NCBI RefSeq assembly: GCF_000719865.1
Contig: NZ_JOID01000008.1
Coordinates: 248,001-312,000 of the forward strand
Direction of reading: 5' to 3'
Length of the DNA: 64,000 nt
From: Streptomyces albus subsp. albus
Lineage (GTDB): Bacteria > Actinomycetota > Actinomycetes > Streptomycetales > Streptomycetaceae
In this document: positions 18,048-26,356 of the stretch, one piece after another
How the letters are laid out: each line of letters starts with the position of its first letter
How positions within the stretch are numbered: position 1 is the stretch's first letter
Translations under genes and position numbers: made by a program
Notes under the pieces: generated by a model
Told to the model about the DNA's origin: nothing
The model's input: only the letters and a program-made list of their open reading frames with translations
Databases searched by the model: none

Positions 18048-18991
18048 GGTTTCCTCCTTGAACGGGACCTTCTCCCATCGTATGGGCGGCGGGAAGGGCA
18101 CAGGAGGGACCGGAGTGAAGGCTCCGGACCGGCCGGTGGCCCGCGCCGGACCTGGTGAGCCGCGTCGAGCGGCCGGGCATTATGGCCAGAGCCCGGGGTG
18201 ATCAGATGGATTCCGGCCACTTTCCGTGAACATGACGCACGCACGGTCGTCACCCGGGCGCCGGCGACCCTGTCCCGGCCATCCGTTCTGTGGAGACACG
18301 TCCGCCGGGCGGCATATGCCGGAAGCGGATGCGGGGGTGTCCCGGCGGTGCCCCGACTCGGTCGCCGATCAGGAGAAACCGGTGCGTACGCCCATCCGCC
18401 TCGCCAAGCTCGCGTATCCGGGGAAACCCCCGTCAGCCCCTCAAATGTGCATGGATCCGTGTACCCGGGCCGTCCTCGGGTATCCGGGTTTGACGAGGCT
18501 CGGGAGGCTGCTACGTTTGGCCGGAAAACGACGTGCTCCGGTCGATGCGCGGTCGACTGAGGCTCGTCGGCAACGCGTCATGTCCACCGCGCCGGGTACG
18601 TACTCGGCAGGGGGCGGGGGCAGTTGGGATGTGCTGGAACCCGGCGGAGGCCGGGCGCGTCCTAGCCTGCGAACGCCGCGCTCCCACTCGTGAGCGGACA
18701 GGTGGGGGGCACCTCGCCACTGGGGGGTACGGGGGCGGCATGCGCCGAACGGGCGCCACCCCATGCCACGCTCCACGCCGGCCGGCGATGTGACGCTGAT
18801 CCACGCACAGTCAGGTGTGTCCCGCACGACGGGACGGGTCCCGGGCGCGCGGTACCCGCAGTGCCATGCAGTTCGGTGTGCAGTTCCGCTCCAGGTGGTT
18901 GCCAGACAGTTGCTCCACTGCTCCACGCAGTCAGACGCAGTTCCATGCGACGGAAACAGCCCTCGGCGTTAACGGAAAGGAACGAGCGCTC
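18048..18991. other. Long noncoding gap with putative promoter and short repeats
   Basis: 944 bp without a convincing gene between divergent pepP and the Prim-Pol-like gene. A SigA/HrdB-like promoter TTGACG-16-TACGTT lies near 18489-18516 on the plus strand, far (about 475 bp) from the next start codon, so it would make a long leader or a small RNA. Near the downstream gene, three GCAGTTC copies lie at about 18865-18945 (GCAGTTCG, GCAGTTCC, GCAGTTCC). Several ORFs of 60-160 codons cross the region but have no ribosome sites or recognisable domains. Confidence 0.4.
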
Positions 18992-19675
18992 ATGCGCGAG
19001 ATCCCCGGAATGCGACGCAGGCTCCTGCTCAAGCGCAGGCGCGGCGGGAGGTCGGTCATGCTCGACGCGGCACTGACCTGCGCCACCGAGTGGCGGTGGC
19101 CGGTACTGCCCGGCGTGGGAACCCAGCCGGGAAGGGACGGCACGGTGCACTGCGCCTGCCCGCACCCGGACTGCGCCGCTCCCGGCGCACATCCCTTCGA
19201 CCCGGGGCTGCTCGCGGCGACCACCGACACCCGCATGGTGCGCTGGTGGTGGACCAACCGCCCCTCCGCGCCGGTGATCCTGGCGACTGGCGGCCGTGCG
19301 CCGTGCGCCGTCAGCCTGCCGGCGGTCGCGGGGGCCGAGGCGGTCGCCGAACTGGGGCGGATGGGGGTCCGGCTCGGGCCGGTCGTCGCCACCCCGTCCC
19401 GCTGGGCGCTGCTCGTGGCGCCGTACTCGCTGCCGCAACTGGGCGAACTGCTCTACAGCCAGGACTGGGTGCCCAGTTCGCTGCGCTTCCACGGCGAGGG
19501 CGGATATCTGGCCCTGCCGCCCTCCGACACGGGCGCCGGGCAGGTCCGCTGGGAGCGGGCCCCGCTGCGGGGAGCCGCCGGCGGGCCGTGGCTGCCGCGG
19601 GTGGAGACCGTGGTGGAGGCGCTGGTGGAGGCGAGCGCGGGGACTCCTGGCGGCGGCAGCCGTCTGCCCTACTGA
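18992..19675 (+). CDS. Orphan Prim-Pol N-terminal-type protein
   Basis: 227 residues from ATG 18992 (GGAAAGGAAC upstream). It resembles the N-terminal half of bifunctional DNA primase/polymerases: a motif block ATEWRWPVLPGV, a Cys/His cluster CACPHPDCAAPGAHP near residue 55, and the WWWTNRPSAPVILATG segment that in the family leads into the active site. The usual DVD-type catalytic acidic pair (DLD in the element-borne homologue at 29788) is not seen; the matching position reads AVSLPA. It may therefore bind nucleotides or DNA without polymerising. Basic N-terminus (RRRLLLKRRRGGR). Confidence 0.75.
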   Translation: MREIPGMRRRLLLKRRRGGRSVMLDAALTCATEWRWPVLPGVGTQPGRDGTVHCACPHPDCAAPGAHPFDPGLLAATTDTRMVRWWWTNRPSAPVILATGGRAPCAVSLPAVAGAEAVAELGRMGVRLGPVVATPSRWALLVAPYSLPQLGELLYSQDWVPSSLRFHGEGGYLALPPSDTGAGQVRWERAPLRGAAGGPWLPRVETVVEALVEASAGTPGGGSRLPY

Positions 19676-20117
19676 GCCCGCGGGCCCGCAGGTTCCGGCG
19701 GTCGCGCCGATTCTTCGGCGCCGGTGAACGAACACCCGGTGCACGGCGGCCGTCGTCGCGCCGGTCCGGCGAACGGCCCGTCGTGTGTGCGGCGGGCCAT
19801 TCCGCGGCGGGCCGTGTGCCGGTGCGTCGTGTGGTCGTGGGGGCGCGCGGACTTCGCCGCCGTTCCCGGAAGCCGGACAGAGGGACCGGGACACCGGCGA
19901 GCCGGAGCGGGGCGCCGACGGGAGACCGTCCACGGCCGCGGACATGGGAACGCCCGGTCGCTGGCGACGGGGGATGCACCAGCGACCGGGCTCCTAGAAC
20001 CGTAACAAGAGATCGGCCGTTCGCAAATTCGATCGCGAAGATCCGACAGGGAATTTACTGTTCGGTAGAAGTTGATGTGACAGGAATCACTTCTGCCGCA
20101 CGAGTTCCCATCTCCCG
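19676..20117. other. Convergent gap with AT-richer block
   Basis: 442 bp between two convergent genes. The last 130 bp (about 19990-20117) are clearly less GC-rich than the surroundings and hold an imperfect dyad AGAAGTTGAT (20067-20076) / AATCACTTCT (20085-20094) and a smaller TTCGC/GCGAA pair at about 20021-20040. No open reading frame with a ribosome site fits. It may hold terminators or a small RNA. Confidence 0.4.
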
Positions 20118-21116
20118 TCAGCTCAAAGTGACTTGACGGTTCGTGAGTCCGCCGCGCGCCCGGCGCTCCTCCGGTGTCAGCGGAGCCTCGGAGCCGAGGA
20201 CCTCGCCGAGCCGTTCGGCGAAGGCCGCCGCCGGCTTCTCGGTGTCGTCGGCGCTCATGCCGCGCGGCAGGTCCCACACCGGCACCAGCAGGCCGTGCGC
20301 CCGGAAGGAACCGACGAGCCGGGTGCCCTCGCCGAGCGACGAGGTGCCCGCGGCGTGCAGCCGTGCGAGCGCGTCGAGCAACTCCTCCTCGGAGTGCGGC
20401 ATCACCCAGCGCAGATGGTTCTTCTCCGGGGTCTCGCACCAGTACGCGGCCTCGACACCGGACAGCCGGACGGTCGGGATGGCCGCCTCGTTCGCCCGCT
20501 CCAGGGAGGCGGCCACCTCCGGAGTGGTGTTCGAGGCGTCCTCCAGCCAGAACTCGAACCCGTCGTGGATCACCGGTGTGAACGGTGCTCCGGTGTCCAG
20601 CAGATCCTGCAGACGCGGTCCGCCGGCCGTCACGCGCTCGGCGGCCACCGGGCTGCCGGGCGTGGCCGTCAGGGCCCGGCCGAGTACATCCGCCAGATCA
20701 CGGCTGATGTCGCCGGAAGCGGTGTCGTTCTGGAGGCCCAGGAGGACCGTGCCGGTGTCCCGGCGCAGCGCGGGCCAGGCCATCGGCAGGACGGTGGCCA
20801 GGGTCACGGAGGGCACGCCGTCGGGCAGCGGCTCCTTGAGGCGCAGCTCGGCCGTCGCGGCCGGGACCAGTTCACGCAGGGCCACCCAGTCGCACTCGCC
20901 CGGCAGCCCTTCGAAGGGCCGCTGGACGAGCTCGGTGACGGCCTGGGCGGCGGCCCGGCCGTGGCAGGCCTTGTAGCGGCGGCCCGAGCCGCAGGGGCAG
21001 GGCTCGCGGGCGCCGACGACAGGGATGTCGGCGTCCGCGACGGCCGCCGGGCGGACGCCCGAGCCCCGCGCGGAGGACGACTTGCCGGCCTTGGTCTGGG
21101 GTCGCTTCTTCGCCAT
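20118..21116 (-). CDS. SEC-C motif protein (DUF5926 family)
   Basis: 332 residues. A Lys-rich start (MAKKRPQTKAG) is followed by a SEC-C zinc motif, CPCGSGRRYKACHG near residue 40, as found at the end of SecA and in other zinc proteins. The rest (about 75-332) is a single domain seen in actinobacteria and named DUF5926; no catalytic motif is recognised. Possible roles are translation or secretion quality control, from the SEC-C motif only. It is convergent with the Prim-Pol-like gene. Confidence 0.85.
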   Translation of the reverse strand: MAKKRPQTKAGKSSSARGSGVRPAAVADADIPVVGAREPCPCGSGRRYKACHGRAAAQAVTELVQRPFEGLPGECDWVALRELVPAATAELRLKEPLPDGVPSVTLATVLPMAWPALRRDTGTVLLGLQNDTASGDISRDLADVLGRALTATPGSPVAAERVTAGGPRLQDLLDTGAPFTPVIHDGFEFWLEDASNTTPEVAASLERANEAAIPTVRLSGVEAAYWCETPEKNHLRWVMPHSEEELLDALARLHAAGTSSLGEGTRLVGSFRAHGLLVPVWDLPRGMSADDTEKPAAAFAERLGEVLGSEAPLTPEERRARGGLTNRQVTLS

Positions 21117-21422
21117 GGCGTGGGTTTCTCCCGGATACGGCGGTGGGTCTGTGGCCGCTGAGCCTAGCCCCTCACCGGGGCTCCGCCCGCCGAACGCGAG
21201 GGGCCCGGCGGTGTGGGCGGCGCCCCGGGACGCCGTGCGGGGAGCGACGTGGCGGAAGGGGCTCGTCCTCCGGGTGGGCCGTCCGCGGAGGAGTCGTCCG
21301 GACCGGATACGGAACGGTCGCTGCCCCGGCCTCGACGGACCGGGCGGGACGCACGGCCGTACGGAGACGGGCCTCCGGCCGCACGGGCCGTCCGTCCCCC
21401 AGGCCCTCAGGCCCTCAGGCCC
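21117..21422. repeat. Gap with tandem AGGCCCTC repeat at a stop codon
   Basis: 306 bp between two leftward genes. Near its left edge relative to the plus strand (21401-21429) an 8-bp unit AGGCCCTC is repeated about 3.6 times and runs across the stop codon of the neighbouring HATPase gene (21423-21425), so unit loss or gain could change where that protein ends. Nothing else is seen; the HATPase promoter is on the other side of that gene. Confidence 0.5.
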
Positions 21423-21959
21423 TCAGGCCAGATCGTCCAGCAGATCCGCGACCCCGAGCCCGGGCAGTACGCCCAGGCCCAGCCGGTCACCGAGGCCGTT
21501 CTCGCGGTTCCGCGTCACCGGGGCGAAGCGGGCCCAGACCGTGACGTCGCCGCTCATCTCGTCCCGGACTCCCCAGTCCTGGGCGAGGGATCTGATGATG
21601 TTGAGCCCGCGGCCGCCGCGGGCCGTTACGGACGGAGTGGCCGGAAGTGGTCGGGTCGGACCGCCCCCGTCTGTCACCTCGACGGTCAAACGCCCGAATT
21701 CGTCCACACGCCAGGCGGCGCGCACCGCCTCGCCCTCGTCGCCGCCCGCAAGCCCGGTCCGCAGCGGCCTGCCATGGCGGCAGGCGTTGCTGAGAAGCTC
21801 CGAGAGGACGAGGACCGCGTCGTCGACGACTCCCTCGGGAACGCCGCTCATGCCCAGTCCTTCGCGCATCCGGCGCCGCGCCATGCCCACGCCCGAAGGC
21901 CCATGGGGCACGGCCATGCTCGATGAAGTCGGCACTTCCTGTGCCACCACCAACGCCAC
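21423..21959 (-). CDS. ATP-binding regulator, HATPase_c (anti-sigma-like)
   Basis: 178 residues from GTG 21959, with GAAGGAGG 7 bases upstream. GHKL boxes: LVLSELLSNACRHG (N-box) near residue 50 and GGRGLNIIRSLAQDWG (G2) near 120; the G1 box is EVTDGGGP. Streptomyces has dozens of such single-domain kinases, many of them anti-sigma factors or partners of PP2C phosphatases. There is no sigma factor next to it. The C-terminal 35 residues are Gly/Leu/Asp-rich and end in the tandem-repeat DNA. Confidence 0.85.
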   Translation of the reverse strand: MALVVAQEVPTSSSMAVPHGPSGVGMARRRMREGLGMSGVPEGVVDDAVLVLSELLSNACRHGRPLRTGLAGGDEGEAVRAAWRVDEFGRLTVEVTDGGGPTRPLPATPSVTARGGRGLNIIRSLAQDWGVRDEMSGDVTVWARFAPVTRNRENGLGDRLGLGVLPGLGVADLLDDLA

Positions 21960-22099
21960 CCCCGAGACCTCCTTCGCCCCACGCCAGAGGATGGATGCCC
22001 TCCCCCGGTGGGCCGGAAACCGGCCATAAGCGATCCGGTGGCGCACTCCGCGCGATCGGCGATGTACTGAACGCGCCGGTGCGCTCCCCACCGGGGGAT

Positions 22100-22933
22100 T
22101 CAGCCGTTCCGGAGGCCGTCCGTGCGCCCGAGCTGTGACAGAACTCTCCCGGGCCGGTTGGTGATGATGGCGTCCACGCCGAGGCTCACGCACCGCTCGA
22201 CGTCGGCGGGATCGTCGACGGTCCAGACGTGCACCTCGTTGCCCGCCCGGTGCGCGCGGGCGACGTATTCGGGCTGGTTCCGCAGGATCCGCATGCTGGG
22301 CCCGGCGATCCGGGCGCCGGCGGGCAGCCGCCCGTCGCGCAGACGCGGCGAGATGAACTGCATCAGATACACGGTGGGTATGCGGGGCGCCGCCACCCGG
22401 ACGCGGTGCAGGGAGCGCGCCGAGAAGCTCATCACCCGAACGGCTGAGGGTTCGCCCGGAGGCGGATCCGTGAGACCGAACCGGCGGAGCAGTTCCAGCA
22501 GCTTCTCCTCGACCTGGCCGGCCCAGCGGGTCGGGTGCTTCGTCTCGATGGCGAGTTCGATCCGGCGATCGGTGTCGCGGATGAGTTCGAGCAGGCGTTC
22601 GAGAGTGAGGACGGACGTGCGTTCCCAGTCCGGAGCCTCGTCCCGGTCCTTCCAGGAACCGAAGTCGAGCGCGGCGAGCTCGGCGAGCTCCAGGGCCGAC
22701 ACGGCCCCCCGGCCGTTGGAGGTGCGGTCCACCCGCCGGTCGTGGACGCAGACGAGGTGCCCGTCGGCGGTCAGCCGCACATCGCACTCCAGGGCGTCGG
22801 CGCCGTCCTCGATGGCTCTGCGGTACGCGGCCAGCGTGTGCTCCGGGGCGTCCTCGGACGAGCCCCGGTGGGCGACGACAGCGGTGGTGGAGGGCTCCGG
22901 GGAGAGGCCGGGAGCCGGGCGCGCATCGGTCAC
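22100..22933 (-). CDS. Glycerophosphodiester phosphodiesterase
   Basis: 277 residues from GTG 22933. The TIM-barrel GDPD signature is visible: VVAHRGSSEDAPEHT near residue 20, ALECDVRLTADGHLVCVHD near 45 with the catalytic Glu, Asp and His, and a C-terminal VHVWTVDDPAD block. It hydrolyses glycerophosphodiesters to glycerol-3-phosphate and an alcohol. No signal peptide is seen, so cytoplasmic use of deacylated phospholipids is likely. The start is not certain; ATG or TTG codons further upstream would add about 10 residues. Confidence 0.9.
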   Translation of the reverse strand: MTDARPAPGLSPEPSTTAVVAHRGSSEDAPEHTLAAYRRAIEDGADALECDVRLTADGHLVCVHDRRVDRTSNGRGAVSALELAELAALDFGSWKDRDEAPDWERTSVLTLERLLELIRDTDRRIELAIETKHPTRWAGQVEEKLLELLRRFGLTDPPPGEPSAVRVMSFSARSLHRVRVAAPRIPTVYLMQFISPRLRDGRLPAGARIAGPSMRILRNQPEYVARAHRAGNEVHVWTVDDPADVERCVSLGVDAIITNRPGRVLSQLGRTDGLRNG

Positions 22934-23149
22934 CGCGTTATGGTGCCACCCCTGCGGGCACACAGGGTGAACGGCCGTCGTCCGAAGACCCCGGCATCAT
23001 GGAAGCCATGCGGTATGTCCGGAAAGGAAGGGCGGGCGGGTGAGCCACAGCGCTTACAGCGCCCTGACACGCCGTGGGGAAAGCTGGAGGCGGACATGCA
23101 GCACTGTGGGCCGTGACTCAAGACTTTTCGCGCACCCAAGGAGAAAGCC

Positions 23150-24697
23150 GTGAGCACCGAGAACGAGGGCGCCGCCGTGCCGCCGGGGACGGAGCGGCCG
23201 GCGCCCGGAGCGCCGCCCAGCCCGCCCTCCGCGCCGCCGCCCGCACCGGAGAACCCCTCCGCCGGTAACGCCGCGCAGTCCGACTATCCGCTTCCGCGGC
23301 CCGAGCCCGGCGCGGCGGCGCCCGGCCGTCCGCCGGAGCAACCGGCCGCACCGGCGCACCCGCCGGCCCCGGCCGGCACACACGGCGACGAGGGAGCGCG
23401 GGCCGCAGCGGGGCAGGAGTACGGCGCTCCGGCCGACGGTGCCGGCATGGCCGGACAGGGGGCGGGCCAGGAGCACGGTGCGGGACACGCCGCCTGGCCT
23501 CCGCCGCCGCCACCGCCCGGGGGCGCCGGCTGGGGCGTCCCGGGGCACGTTCCCCCGCCGCCCGGTGCCGCGCCGGGCAAGAAGAGCCGGGGCGGCGTGG
23601 TGGCGGCCGTGCTCGCCGCCGCGCTGGTCGCGGGCGGCGTCGGCGGTGGCCTCGGCTTCTGGGCCGCCGAGCAGAACGACGGAAGCTCGACGACGATCTC
23701 GGCCACGGGCGACCCGGAGGTGCTCGACCGCTCCCCGAACTCCGTCGCCGGGATAGCCCAGCGGGCGCTGCCCAGTGTCGTCACCCTGAACGCCCAGGGC
23801 GGTGGCCAGGAGGCCGAGGGCGGCACCGGCACCGGTTTCGTCTACGACAAGGAAGGCCACATCCTCACCAACAACCATGTGGTGGCCTCCGCGGCGGGTG
23901 GCGGCAAACTCACCGCGACGTTCTCGAACGGCAAGGAGTACCAGGCCGAGATCGTCGGCCGCGCCGAGGGCTATGACGTAGCCGTGATCAAACTCCGGAA
24001 CGCCTCGGGCGCGGACCTCAAGCCGCTGCCGCTCGGTGACTCGGACAAGAAGGTCGCGGTCGGCGACGCCACGATCGCCATCGGTGCCCCCTTCGGTCTC
24101 TCGGGAACCGTGACCACCGGCATCATCAGCGCCAAGAACCGCCCGGTGGCCTCCAGCGACGGCGGCAGCAGCAACGCCTCGTACATGAGCGCCCTGCAGA
24201 CCGACGCGTCGATCAACCCGGGCAACTCCGGCGGACCCCTGCTCAACGCCCAGGGCGCCGTGATCGGCATCAACTCGGCGATCCAGTCGGCGGGCGGCGG
24301 CTTCGGCGAATCGCAGGCCGGCAGCATCGGCCTGGGCTTCGCCATCCCGATCAACCAGGCCAAGCGCGTCGCCGAGAATCTCATCGAGACCGGGGAGCCC
24401 ATCTACCCGGTGATCGGCGTCCACGTCGACATGCGGCAGCAGGGTGACGGCGCCCGGATCCCCGAAACCGGCCAGGGCGGCGGCGACCCGATCACCGAGG
24501 GCGGACCGGCCGACAAGGCGGGCCTGAAGCCCGGTGACGTCATCACCAAGCTGGACGACACGGTCATCGACAGCGGCCCGACCCTGATCAGCGAAATCTG
24601 GACCCACAAGCCGGGCGACACGGTCAAACTCACTTACGAGCGCGACGGCAAGGAGACCACGGTCGACGTCACCCTGGGCCAGCGCAAGGGCGACTGA
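23150..24697 (+). CDS. HtrA-like membrane-anchored serine protease with PDZ
   Basis: 515 residues from GTG 23150 with AAGGAG upstream. Layout: a Pro/Ala/Gly-rich cytoplasmic N-terminus (1-142), one membrane span (about 145-170), a trypsin-like domain with His in LTNNHVVA, Asp in YDVAVIK and Ser in NPGNSGGPL, then a PDZ domain (about 405-505) with GLKPGDVITKLDD. It degrades or refolds damaged envelope proteins. Family members in Streptomyces are often under CseBC/SigE or CssRS control; no site is recognised here. No partner gene overlaps. Confidence 0.93.
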   Translation: MSTENEGAAVPPGTERPAPGAPPSPPSAPPPAPENPSAGNAAQSDYPLPRPEPGAAAPGRPPEQPAAPAHPPAPAGTHGDEGARAAAGQEYGAPADGAGMAGQGAGQEHGAGHAAWPPPPPPPGGAGWGVPGHVPPPPGAAPGKKSRGGVVAAVLAAALVAGGVGGGLGFWAAEQNDGSSTTISATGDPEVLDRSPNSVAGIAQRALPSVVTLNAQGGGQEAEGGTGTGFVYDKEGHILTNNHVVASAAGGGKLTATFSNGKEYQAEIVGRAEGYDVAVIKLRNASGADLKPLPLGDSDKKVAVGDATIAIGAPFGLSGTVTTGIISAKNRPVASSDGGSSNASYMSALQTDASINPGNSGGPLLNAQGAVIGINSAIQSAGGGFGESQAGSIGLGFAIPINQAKRVAENLIETGEPIYPVIGVHVDMRQQGDGARIPETGQGGGDPITEGGPADKAGLKPGDVITKLDDTVIDSGPTLISEIWTHKPGDTVKLTYERDGKETTVDVTLGQRKGD

Positions 24698-24973
24698 CCA
24701 CGCCGGAACCCAACCGGGCCCGGCCGTCCCCGGGCCCTGCCCCGCCCAGACCTTGCCGCTCCTCCCCGGGCCCGAGCCGAGCGCCGGGCCCGGGGGATGG
24801 CCGTCGGCCGGACGGCCGTCGTGGAAGCAAGGGCGCGGGTGCTCGAAGGCTTCCAGCGGCGCTACCCGGCGGGCCGCTGACGGCGCTCGCCGCTCCCACT
24901 CGACCCGTCCGCCCGCCCGCCGGGGGATTGAGACCGCCGGCTCCGTGACGGCGGCGCCTGACGGGGAACGTGG

Positions 24974-25423
24974 ATGCACGTGACTGATGAGAACTACGAC
25001 CCCGAGACGCCCGACGAGCGGCACCGGCGCCCCGACGGAGTGAGCGACACAACCGTCGAGGCGCTGGGAGCGCTGTCGAAGGCCCTGGAGACGACCGAGC
25101 GGGCCCGCGGCATGCTGTATGCCTTCCACCAGCTGACGGGCGGCGCGGACCTGGAGCTGGACGAGGCGGTGCGCCTGCTCCGCGAGGCCGGCCACGCCGA
25201 GCAGGCCGACCTCGTGAAGCGCGAGATCCTGGGCCGCAATGTGATCCCGGATCACTGGACCTTCCAGATCATCGAGGCCTACAACGAGACGTACTACCGG
25301 CCGTTCCAGCAGATCGAGGAACGCCTGCGCAACGAGCTGGCCGACGGCCGGGAGCACCTCTACGAGGCGGAAATGAAGGAAGCCCGCCGAACCAAGCACC
25401 ACCCGGACCACACGGCCCGCTGA
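24974..25423 (+). CDS. Conserved hypothetical, acidic helical protein
   Basis: 149 residues, strongly helical and charged, no membrane span. A central block AFHQLTGGADLELDEAVRLLREAGH then REILGRNVIPDHWTFQIIEAY looks like a conserved actinobacterial family of unknown function. The ATG at 24974 follows GGGGAACG; a GTG at 24980 is also possible. It is preceded by a 276-bp noncoding stretch and may be transcribed alone. Confidence 0.7.
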   Translation: MHVTDENYDPETPDERHRRPDGVSDTTVEALGALSKALETTERARGMLYAFHQLTGGADLELDEAVRLLREAGHAEQADLVKREILGRNVIPDHWTFQIIEAYNETYYRPFQQIEERLRNELADGREHLYEAEMKEARRTKHHPDHTAR

Positions 25424-25505
25424 GACCCTCGTGCATGAACCGAGGGAACCGGCAGCCCGCCGGCTGCCGACCACCGCCGTCAGCGGTGCCGTGCAGGATG
25501 TGGTC

Positions 25506-25883
25506 ATGGAACCTTCGATGACCATTCAGACGCTCTGGGGCCGTATGCAGGCCCGGGACTGGTCAGGCGTCGGCGAACTGCTGGCGGACGATGTGATCGT
25601 GGAATGGCCGGTCAGCGGTGAACGCATCCGCGGCCGGGAGAACTACCTACGCATAAACGCGGAGTATCCGGAGGGTTGGTCGATCAAGGTCCTGCGCATC
25701 CTGCAGTCCGGGAACGAAGTCGTCTCCGAGGTCGAGGTTCCTCACGACACGATGGGCATCCACCGGGTGGCGTCTTTTTGGACTGTCCACAGTGGTCTGG
25801 TCACCAGCGGCCGGGAGTACTGGACGGAGCTACGAGCGGACCCCTCTCCGGCATGGCGTGCTCCGTACGTTGAGCGCATCTAG
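25506..25883 (+). CDS. SnoaL/NTF2-fold protein
   Basis: 125 residues from ATG 25506 (weak AGGA upstream). It follows the NTF2-like cone fold of SnoaL: MQARDWSGVGELLADDVIVEWP at the start, RIRGRENYLRIN, and a C-terminal strand block EYWTELRADPSPAW. Such proteins are small cyclases, isomerases or ligand-binding proteins; the ligand here is unknown. A longer in-frame start at 25431 has no ribosome site. It lies 243 bp before tRNA-Ser. Confidence 0.75.
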   Translation: MEPSMTIQTLWGRMQARDWSGVGELLADDVIVEWPVSGERIRGRENYLRINAEYPEGWSIKVLRILQSGNEVVSEVEVPHDTMGIHRVASFWTVHSGLVTSGREYWTELRADPSPAWRAPYVERI

Positions 25884-26126
25884 GATCTTGGCGTGCAGGG
25901 GGTCTGAAGGACGAGAGCCACCCCGAGCGCGATCTGCTGCTGCCTCCTTCCAGTGCCTCGCAGCCGAACGATCACGCCGCCCAGCAAGGGGGCGCCTGCG
26001 CATGGTGCCGACCCGCGCTGGAGGAGCAATCTCCGAGGCCACGGACCATGGAGGGACCAAGCGCCCCCGGGGCCGGCCCCGCCAGGTAGGCTGTAGGCGC
26101 TTCCGCCGCAGGTGGGCGGGGGCGAG

Positions 26127-26213
26127 GGAGGGTTGCCCGAGCGGCCTAAGGGAACGGTCTTGAAAACCGTCGTGGTGGCGACACCACCGTGGGTTCAAAT
26201 CCCACACCCTCCG
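26127..26213 (+). tRNA. tRNA-Ser (anticodon UGA)
   Basis: 87 nt with acceptor GGAGGGT/ACCCTCC, discriminator G, D-arm, anticodon loop CTTGAAA (anticodon TGA), a long serine-type variable arm, and a TTCAAAT T-loop. CCA is not encoded. Its 3' 56 bases are the left attachment site of the integrated element, so the mature tRNA is rebuilt intact after insertion. Confidence 0.97.
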
Positions 26214-26214
26214 C
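26158..26214 (+). repeat. attL core (57 bp)
   Basis: Runs from TCTTGAAAACC through the anticodon stem, variable arm and T-arm to CCTCCGC. Identical to 40928-40984. The sequences on either side of the two copies differ. Confidence 0.97.
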
Positions 26215-26239
26215 GCAGGTCATCAAACGTGCTGGTCAG

Positions 26240-26270
26240 AAGGGGCGCCCTCCACCGAAGGGCGCCCCTT
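26240..26270. terminator. Element-borne terminator behind tRNA-Ser
   Basis: 11-base perfect arms AAGGGGCGCCC / GGGCGCCCCTT with a 9-base loop, starting 27 bp behind the tRNA. It lies inside the element, so after insertion it replaces the host's own terminator (left behind at 40992-41028). Confidence 0.75.
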
Positions 26271-26356
26271 CTGCGCTCAGCCTGTCTCACCCCGGCTCGC
26301 TTGTATCTCGCCGTTGACCAGTGCGTCTGGGCCATCTGTGGGCCAGGCGGCGGCCG

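Noticed and set aside
18226..18693. 155-codon ORF in the pepP upstream gap
   Set aside because: No ribosome site, no domain, overlapped by similar-length frames in other phases; composition is that of noncoding DNA.
23054..25525. 823-codon leftward open frame across the HtrA gene and the next gene
   Set aside because: It spans two well-supported rightward genes and their gap, and has no motif; a composition artefact.
25884..26126. Small gene between the SnoaL-like gene and tRNA-Ser
   Set aside because: Open frames here lack ribosome sites and run into the tRNA gene.
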